Assembly: GCF_018130165.1 (NCBI RefSeq)
Contig: NZ_JAFCLZ010000038.1
Span: 1-64,000 of the forward strand
DNA length: 64,000 bases
Reading direction: 5' to 3'
Source of the DNA: Bradyrhizobium sp. JYMT SZCCT0180
Lineage (GTDB): Bacteria > Pseudomonadota > Alphaproteobacteria > Rhizobiales > Xanthobacteraceae
Shown here in pieces: positions 58,221 through 64,000 of this stretch. The stretch's first letter is position 1. Each line of letters opens with the position of its first letter. The position numbers were made by a program, and so were the translations under genes. Below the pieces are notes generated by a model, which saw only the letters and a list, made by a program, of their open reading frames with translations, was not told where the DNA came from and searched no databases.

Positions 58221-59492
58221 TCACGCGAACTTCGGTTGTGCGGCCTGGGCCAGCAGCCGCGCCCGCTCGCTATTGGGCCACAGCAGCAGCAGGCCGAGCA
58301 GTCCCGACGACACCATAACGACCGCGTTGATGGTGAAGCCGGTCAAATAGCCGTCGAGCGGCGTCGCCGCGTGCTTGATGACGCTTCCCATCACGAGGGG
58401 AGCGATAATCCCCGCCAGCGTGTAGATCGCACCATAGATCGCAATCACGGCGCCACGCTGCTGCACCGGCGTGAACTCGCCGAGCATCGGCGGACAGACG
58501 ACATAGATCGAGCCGCACAAACCGGAGCCGACCACAAGCAGCGCGATCATCGTTCCGCCCGGCGCGGAGTACGGCATCATCGCGAGAATCAGGCCGCCGA
58601 TGATCAGCGGCACCGAACCCAGCACACCGCGTGCGCCGCGGGTGGTAAAGCCCCGCGTCAGCATCACCTGCGAGATCCAGCCCGTGAGCAGCACGATCAC
58701 GGCGCCGAACACCCAGGGCAGCACCGAAATCCAGCCCGCATCCTGTTGCGAAAAACCGAGCCCCTGCACGATGAAGGGCGTGAACCAGGTGAGACCGAGC
58801 GACAGCGCCCAGTAGGCCCCGAAGGTCGCCGCACAGCAGCCGATGAAGGTCCGCGAGGTCAGGAGCTGAAAATAGGGAACGCGGGGATCGGCGGCGGCCA
58901 TCGCGACCGTCTGCACCAGCGGGCCTTCCTTGCCCATGATCAGCCACGCCACCACCCACATCAGGCCGACAACGCCGAGCGCGCCGAACGCATAATGCCA
59001 GCTGTGATTGACGATGATCCAGTTCAGCGCCGGCACCGCGAGGATCACGCCGAACGCCGAGCCCTGCGACAGGATCGCGGTCGGCAGCGTGCGCTTCTCG
59101 TCCGGAAACCATTTGTAGACCGCATGCACGGCGACTGAGAACGCCGGGCCTTCGCCGGCGCCGAGAATGATGCGGCAGATCAGCAGCGTCGTGAAGCTGA
59201 CGGTGCCGACCATCGGGAATTGTGCCACCGACCAGACCACCGCCATCGCCAGCAGAACCCAGCGGGTCGGTACGCTGTTGACGATGAAACCGACGATGAT
59301 CGCCGAGATCGAAAACAGCAGGAAGAACGAGGAGCCCAGCGTGCCGAACTGCTCCGCATCGAGCTTCAGTTCGGTCATGATCGGCACGCCGGCCAGGCCG
59401 ACCACGATCTTGTCGGCAAAATTTACCAGCATGAACAGAAACAGCAGAAATGTGATTGTCCAGGCGCCTTTGGGCGTCACATGTTCAGTCAT
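58221..59492 (-). CDS. MFS transporter, anion:cation symporter (ACS) type
   Basis: The 423-residue inner-membrane protein has 12 predicted helices. ACS features include FADKIVVGLAGVPIM after helix 1 and RIILGAGEGPAFSVAVHAVYKWFP in helix 4. Family members carry organic anions such as hexuronates, phthalate or 4-hydroxyphenylacetate. The ATG at 59492 is clear. It is followed within 4 bp by the gene for a secreted protein and may be co-transcribed with it. The substrate is unknown. Confidence 0.88.
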   Translation of the reverse strand: MTEHVTPKGAWTITFLLFLFMLVNFADKIVVGLAGVPIMTELKLDAEQFGTLGSSFFLLFSISAIIVGFIVNSVPTRWVLLAMAVVWSVAQFPMVGTVSFTTLLICRIILGAGEGPAFSVAVHAVYKWFPDEKRTLPTAILSQGSAFGVILAVPALNWIIVNHSWHYAFGALGVVGLMWVVAWLIMGKEGPLVQTVAMAAADPRVPYFQLLTSRTFIGCCAATFGAYWALSLGLTWFTPFIVQGLGFSQQDAGWISVLPWVFGAVIVLLTGWISQVMLTRGFTTRGARGVLGSVPLIIGGLILAMMPYSAPGGTMIALLVVGSGLCGSIYVVCPPMLGEFTPVQQRGAVIAIYGAIYTLAGIIAPLVMGSVIKHAATPLDGYLTGFTINAVVMVSSGLLGLLLLWPNSERARLLAQAAQPKFA

Positions 59493-59723
59493 GGCTGCTA
59501 CCCCAAGTTTATCGTTGCCGATTCAGTGACTTCGGCATGCGATGCTAGCCATGGCCTCCCCGGCAACGCAACTGCGCATTTTGACCGGAGGGGCGCCCTG
59601 CAACTTTGCGCCGCCTGATAGCACCGTTACAACCGGATCACGATCCCGTCGTCCCCGATATTGAGGCCGTGATCTGGTATCGCGGTCCTGATATGTTGCA
59701 CGGCATCACGCCAAGGGAATTTC

Positions 59724-59798
59724 ATGGGCAGTTCGATCTATCGCCACATCGACATTTTGGCCAAGCCGGCTTTCCCCACGCGCCGGAAGCTCGCGTGA
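59724..59798 (+). CDS. Candidate 24-residue leader peptide upstream of the ABC ATPase gene
   Basis: ATG 59724 has AAGGGAA 4 bases upstream and opens a 24-codon frame (MGSSIYRHIDILAKPAF and then PTRRKLA). It ends 7 bp before the ATPase start, whose own ribosome binding site is poor. Such arrangements can couple translation of a downstream gene. It lies in a 313-bp gap (59493-59805) that otherwise has nothing I can support. It could equally be chance. Confidence 0.3.
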   Translation: MGSSIYRHIDILAKPAFPTRRKLA

Positions 59799-59805
59799 CC
59801 AGCGC

Positions 59806-60480
59806 ATGACCAACGGCGAATCAATCGTGCTCACCGTGAACGGCCTGACCAAGAGCTACCGCGCCGCCGGCGAGGAGGTCGCGGTGCTGCGCGGCGTGAA
59901 TCTTTCGGTGGCCGCGGGTGAAAGCGTCGCGCTGACCGGCGAATCCGGCAGCGGCAAGAGCACGCTGTTGCACCTGATCGCCGGCCTCGATGCCGCCGAT
60001 GGCGGCGCGATCAGGCTCGACAACGCGCTGGTCTCCGAACTCTCGGATGCCGGCCGCGCCGAACTGCGCCGCGATCGCCTCGGCCTCGTGTTCCAGCAGT
60101 TCAATTTGATCCCGAGCCTGACCGTCGAGGACAATCTCGTGTTCCAGTCGCGCATCGCCGGACGCCACGATGATGCCTGGCATCACGAGTTGGTGGAGCG
60201 TCTGGGCCTGAAGAATTTCCTCAGGCGCTATCCCGAGCAACTGTCCGGCGGTCAGCAGCAGCGCGTCGCGATCGGCCGCGCGCTCGCAACAAAGCCGCTG
60301 CTGCTGCTCGCGGACGAGCCGACCGGCAATCTCGATGAAGCCACCGCCGACGAAGTGCTGGCGCTGGCGCGCGACCTCGTGGCGCGCAGCGGCTGTGGCT
60401 TCCTGATGGTGACGCACAGCGCGCGGCTCGCCGCCACGCTCGACCGCCAGGTCAATCTGCACGCCGGGGTGATTGCGTGA
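59806..60480 (+). CDS. ABC transporter ATP-binding protein (LolD/AttE-like)
   Basis: The 224-residue ATPase has Walker A GESGSGKST (about 45-53), a Q-loop FQQFNLIPSLTVEDN, signature LSGGQQQRVAIGRAL and Walker B LLLLADEPTGNLD. The LolD/MacB-like type and the following large FtsX-fold permease identify a lipoprotein/AttEFGH-type exporter. The gene overlaps the permease by 4 bases (GTGA). Confidence 0.9.
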   Translation: MTNGESIVLTVNGLTKSYRAAGEEVAVLRGVNLSVAAGESVALTGESGSGKSTLLHLIAGLDAADGGAIRLDNALVSELSDAGRAELRRDRLGLVFQQFNLIPSLTVEDNLVFQSRIAGRHDDAWHHELVERLGLKNFLRRYPEQLSGGQQQRVAIGRALATKPLLLLADEPTGNLDEATADEVLALARDLVARSGCGFLMVTHSARLAATLDRQVNLHAGVIA

Positions 60481-62939
60481 GGCGCGCGCTCTGGACGCTC
60501 GCCGTGCTGCTGAGCCATTGGCGTCGGCATCCGATGCAGCTCGCGACCTTGCTGATCGGCTTGATTTCGGCGACCGCACTATGGAGCGGCGTGCAGGCGC
60601 TCAATCAGCAGGCGCGCACCTCCTATGACCGCGCCGCCGCCACATTCGGCGGCACGCGGACTGCCATGCTGGTCGGCCGCGACAGTCCAACCTTTCCGCA
60701 ACAACTCTTCGTCGATCTGCGCCGCGCCGGCTGGCCGGTATCGCCCGCCCTCGAAGGCCGCATCCAGATCGGGGGGCGCTCGTTCCGCCTGCTCGGCATC
60801 GAGCCCGTGACGTTGCCGCGCGAGGTCGGCAGCGCGCCCGGGGTCGAAACCGCCAATCTGCAAGCCTTCGTGACGCCGCCCGGCCAAATGCTGGTGGCGC
60901 CGGAAACGCTTTCCGATCTCAAGCTCACCGAGGGCGCCACAGCCGTCACCAATGGCGGCGTGACATTGCCGCCGCTGCGCGTGCAGACGCAGCTGGTGCC
61001 CGGCGTGCTGGTCGTCGACATCGGCATCGCGCAAAATCTCCTGAACATGCCTGATCAATTGTCCCGCCTGCTGATCGGCAAGGCCAAGGGCAAACCTGCG
61101 CCGTTGGAAAATGTCGTCGGCGACAAATTGCGTCTGGTTGCGCCGGATGCCGAAACCGATCTCGAACGGCTCACCGACAGTTTCCATCTCAACCTCACCG
61201 CATTCGGACTGCTGTCGTTCTTCGTCGGCCTGTTCATCGTCAACTCCGCCATCGGGCTTGCCTTCGAGCAGCGCCTGCCCACCTTGCGCACGCTGCGCGC
61301 CTGCGGCGTGTCGGCGCGGATGTTGAACAGCGTGATGGTGATCGAACTGGTGTCGCTGGCGTTCCTCGCAGGCCTGATCGGCCTCGTCTGCGGCTACCTG
61401 ATCGCGGCGACATTGCTGCCCGACGTCGCCGCATCCCTGCGCGGGCTATACGGCGCGCAGATACCGGGACAATTGACGCTAAAGGGCGAATGGTGGCTCG
61501 CCGGCATCGCCATCAGTATTCTGGGCGCGCTCGCGGCCGCGGCGACCAGCCTGACCAAGGCACTTCGTTTGCCGCTGCTCGCCGCCGCGCAGCCCTACGC
61601 CTGGCAACAGGCGCAGCGCCGCTGGCTGATGTTCCAGAGCGCGGTGGCGCTTAGCGTATTCGCCGCCGCCGGCGCGTTTTTATTGTTCGGCGATTCCCTG
61701 GTGTCGGGCTTTGCCGTGCTCGCGGCCCTGCTGCTCGGCGCGGCGCTGATCCTGCCGATGCTGCTGGAAGTCGTGCTCGCGTTCGGCCAGCGGCATGCGC
61801 GCGGCCCGCTCAGCACCTGGTTCTGGGCCGACAGCCGCCAGCAACTCTCGGGATTGTCGCTGGCGCTGATGGCGCTGCTGCTGGCGCTCGCGGTCAACGT
61901 CGGCGTGGGCACCATGGTCGGCAGTTTCAACCGCACGTTCCTGGTCTGGCTCGACGGGCGGCTGGCGGCGGATGTCTATATCAGCGCGTCCAGCAATGCC
62001 CAGGCGACCGAGATCAGGAATTGGCTGCGCGAACGGCCCGAGGTCGAGGCGATCCTGCCCGGCGGCCGCGCCGACACGCAATTGGCAGGCGCGCCGCTCG
62101 AAGTGCTGGGCCTGCCCGATCACACCACCTATCGCGACAGCTGGCCGCTGTTGGAGCAGGCAGCGAACGCCTGGACCAGACTTCGTCCCGGCACCACCTG
62201 CCTCGTCAGCGAACAATTGGCGCGGCGCCTGAAGCTTTCGATCGGCGATCGCATCGACATTCCGGCGCCGGGCGGCAACTGGACGCTGGAAATCGTCGGC
62301 ATCTATGCCGACTACGGCAATCCGAAGAGCCAGATCGCGGTCAATTACGCCGCACTGACGCGACGCTTTCCGGAGGTCCCGCTGACACGGATGGGCTTGC
62401 GCGTCGCACCCGGCCAGATTCCGGCGGTGATCACGGCTTTGCAGGAAAAGTTCGGGCTCGACGATCGCAACGTCGCCGACCAGGCGACGATGAAGGCGGA
62501 ATCGAAGCGCATCTTCAACCGCACCTTCTCGGTGACTGCGGCGCTCAACGCCTTCACGCTCGGCGTCGCCGGCATCGCGCTCCTCACCAGCCTGCTGACC
62601 CTGAGCAATTCGCGGCTGCCGCAGCTGGCGCCGCTATGGGCGATCGGGATTACCAGGCGCAGGCTGGCCGCGATCGAACTCCTCAAGACGATGTCGGTCG
62701 CGTTGATCACCGCGCTGTTCGCGCTGCCGCTGGGCCTCCTGGTGGCATGGTGCCTGCTCGCGATCGTGAACGTAAAGGCCTTTGGCTGGCGGCTGCCGTT
62801 CCACGTCTTCCCGGCGCAATTGCTGTGGCTCGTCGGCGTCGCGATGGCGGCCGCTTTTTGTGCGGCAGCGCTTCCGGTGATGCGACTGGCGCGGATGCAG
62901 CCGGCCAGCCTGATCAGGATCTTTGCCAATGAGCGGTAA
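60477..62939 (+). CDS. ABC transporter permease with two FtsX-like domains
   Basis: The 820-residue inner-membrane protein begins with a short cytoplasmic start and a first membrane helix (about 20-38). A periplasmic domain follows (about 40-245), then two FtsX-like four-helix groups (near 255-370 and 690-820) with a second large periplasmic domain between them. This looks like AttF and AttG fused into a single chain. GTG 60477 is used and overlaps the ATPase gene. Such exporters drive conformational work on lipids, lipoproteins or hydrolases at the outer leaflet. Confidence 0.87.
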   Translation: MRRALWTLAVLLSHWRRHPMQLATLLIGLISATALWSGVQALNQQARTSYDRAAATFGGTRTAMLVGRDSPTFPQQLFVDLRRAGWPVSPALEGRIQIGGRSFRLLGIEPVTLPREVGSAPGVETANLQAFVTPPGQMLVAPETLSDLKLTEGATAVTNGGVTLPPLRVQTQLVPGVLVVDIGIAQNLLNMPDQLSRLLIGKAKGKPAPLENVVGDKLRLVAPDAETDLERLTDSFHLNLTAFGLLSFFVGLFIVNSAIGLAFEQRLPTLRTLRACGVSARMLNSVMVIELVSLAFLAGLIGLVCGYLIAATLLPDVAASLRGLYGAQIPGQLTLKGEWWLAGIAISILGALAAAATSLTKALRLPLLAAAQPYAWQQAQRRWLMFQSAVALSVFAAAGAFLLFGDSLVSGFAVLAALLLGAALILPMLLEVVLAFGQRHARGPLSTWFWADSRQQLSGLSLALMALLLALAVNVGVGTMVGSFNRTFLVWLDGRLAADVYISASSNAQATEIRNWLRERPEVEAILPGGRADTQLAGAPLEVLGLPDHTTYRDSWPLLEQAANAWTRLRPGTTCLVSEQLARRLKLSIGDRIDIPAPGGNWTLEIVGIYADYGNPKSQIAVNYAALTRRFPEVPLTRMGLRVAPGQIPAVITALQEKFGLDDRNVADQATMKAESKRIFNRTFSVTAALNAFTLGVAGIALLTSLLTLSNSRLPQLAPLWAIGITRRRLAAIELLKTMSVALITALFALPLGLLVAWCLLAIVNVKAFGWRLPFHVFPAQLLWLVGVAMAAAFCAAALPVMRLARMQPASLIRIFANER

Positions 62940-64000
62940 CGGCCTGATATCCCGCCGCAGTTTTGCCAGCGGCTTGTTGATCGCCTCGCTCGGAAGCAAG
63001 GCGTTGGCACAGGGCTTTGCCGGCCTAGGCGAAAGCGCCATTGGGTATGGCGCCGTCACTCCCGGCCGGACATTTTCTTTTCCAACCGATCACGGCCCGC
63101 ATCCGGAATTCCGCATCGAGTGGTGGTACGTGACCGCCAATCTCGCTGACGCCAACGGTGTCCCTTATGGCGCGCAATGGACATTGTTCCGGCAGGCAAC
63201 AAAACCGGGCACGCAACAGGAAGGCTGGGCCAATCAGCAGCTCTGGATGGGCCATGCCGCGGTGACGCGCGCCGACACCCATCGCACCAGCGAGAGCTTT
63301 GCCCGCGGCGGCGTCGGTCAGGCTGGCGCTGACGCCAATCCATTTCTCGCCTGGATCGATTCCTGGGAAATGCGCGGGCTTGGCCCCATCGACGCGACCA
63401 ACATGGCGCCGCTCGAACTCAAGGCCTCAGGCACCGATTTCAACTATGCGCTGCGCCTCGATGCCGACCGGCCGCTGGTGCTGCAGGGCGACGCCGGCTA
63501 CAGCCGCAAATCGCTGCGCGAGCAGGCCTCCTATTACTACAGTCAGCCACACTTCTCGGCGAAAGGCAGCCTCACCATCGACGACAAAACGGTCGATGTC
63601 ACCGGACAGGCCTGGCTTGACCGCGAATGGAGCAGCCAGCCGCTGGCCTCCGACCAGAGCGGCTGGGACTGGCTGTCGCTGCATTTCAAGAGCGGCGAAA
63701 AGCTGATGCTGTACCGGATGCGCCAGACCGACGGCCAGCATTACGGCTCGGGCAAATGGGTCGCGCGCGACGGCAGCACCGAGTTGCTCGCTTCAGCAGA
63801 CATCAGCTTCACGCCGCAGGCTTACACGGAGATCGCGAACCGCAAGATCCCGACCTCTTGGCGCATCGCGATTCCCAAACTCGCTGTCACGATCGATTGT
63901 ACGCCGCTCAACCCGAAGAGCTGGATGGGAACGAATTTTCCCTATTGGGAAGGCCCGATCAGTTTTGGCGGCAGTCATAGCGGATTAGGCTATCTGGAGA
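62929..64000 (+). CDS. AttH/CrtC-like lipocalin-family hydrolase, incomplete at the window edge
   Basis: ATG 62929 starts an open frame that continues to the end of the window (at least 357 codons) and overlaps the permease gene by 11 bases. A twin-arginine signal (ISRRSFASGLLIASLGSKALA) is followed by an AttH/carotenoid 1,2-hydratase-like domain: FPTDHGPHPEFRIEWWYVTA, AWLDREWSSQPLASDQSGWDW, and WRIAIPKLAVTI. AttH-type proteins are exported hydrolase-like partners of AttEFG transporters. The exact reaction is unknown. Confidence 0.88.
   Translation, partial: MSGNGLISRRSFASGLLIASLGSKALAQGFAGLGESAIGYGAVTPGRTFSFPTDHGPHPEFRIEWWYVTANLADANGVPYGAQWTLFRQATKPGTQQEGWANQQLWMGHAAVTRADTHRTSESFARGGVGQAGADANPFLAWIDSWEMRGLGPIDATNMAPLELKASGTDFNYALRLDADRPLVLQGDAGYSRKSLREQASYYYSQPHFSAKGSLTIDDKTVDVTGQAWLDREWSSQPLASDQSGWDWLSLHFKSGEKLMLYRMRQTDGQHYGSGKWVARDGSTELLASADISFTPQAYTEIANRKIPTSWRIAIPKLAVTIDCTPLNPKSWMGTNFPYWEGPISFGGSHSGLGYLE

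Noticed and set aside
59606..59809. A 67-codon frame in front of the ABC ATPase gene
   Set aside because: It has no ribosome binding site, overlaps the ATPase start and has no recognisable features; the 24-codon frame in the same area has better signals.

Overview
The window looks like chromosomal DNA of an alphaproteobacterium of the Bradyrhizobium/Rhodopseudomonas group. This rests on the high G+C content, dense gene packing with many ATGA overlaps, abundant solute-binding proteins, a soxCDXYZAB-type cluster, a cyanide-insensitive (CIO-type) quinol oxidase and many short palindromic intergenic repeats typical of those genomes. I saw no rRNA, tRNA, CRISPR array, integrase or transposase. The assignment is inference from gene content, without any database search.

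Region 1 (1-8.4 kb, minus strand) is one long transcription unit read right to left. It holds a family-5 (dipeptide type) solute-binding protein, two permeases, a fused double ATPase, then AtzG-like, AtzE-family amidase and AtzH/HpxZ-like proteins, and an FCD-type GntR regulator. Together they look like a regulated import-and-hydrolysis pathway for a ureide or amide. Region 2 (8.4-16.6 kb) has a divergent APH-like kinase fold protein, an orphan UgpB-like binding protein, and a plus-strand operon coupling an orphan TRAP-type binding protein to a membrane histidine kinase, a receiver/kinase hybrid and an OmpR-type regulator.

Region 3 (16.6-24.8 kb) contains an ECF-like sigma factor whose ribosome binding site lies inside a predicted hairpin, a secreted cupredoxin, a membrane protein, the cioAB oxidase with a small third subunit, an L,D-transpeptidase and an orphan amino-acid binding protein. 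Region 4 (24.8-32.6 kb) has two acyl-CoA dehydrogenases, small catabolic enzymes, two MFS transporters and a DUF938 methyltransferase.

Region 5 (32.6-40.9 kb) is the most coherent system: a two-cysteine ArsR-family regulator resembling the persulfide sensors BigR/SqrR, divergent from soxCDXYZA, a small SoxK-like protein, soxB, a DsrE-like protein and a persulfide dioxygenase-rhodanese fusion. A near-perfect 23-bp palindrome sits between the regulator and soxC. The set would oxidise thiosulfate in the periplasm and remove (per)sulfide in the cytoplasm.

Region 6 (41.0-46.4 kb) is a vitamin B12 uptake locus: a BtuFDC-like ABC transporter divergent from a TonB-dependent receptor preceded by a cobalamin riboswitch. 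Region 7 (46.5-59.5 kb) is mixed: small lysine-rich proteins, an ATP-grasp enzyme, two MFS transporters, a D-aminoacylase-like amidohydrolase with a decayed second copy of its 3' end nearby, a cell-wall amidase and uncharacterised secreted proteins. Region 8 (59.7-64.0 kb) is an AttEFGH-like lipid/hydrolase export module whose last gene runs off the window.
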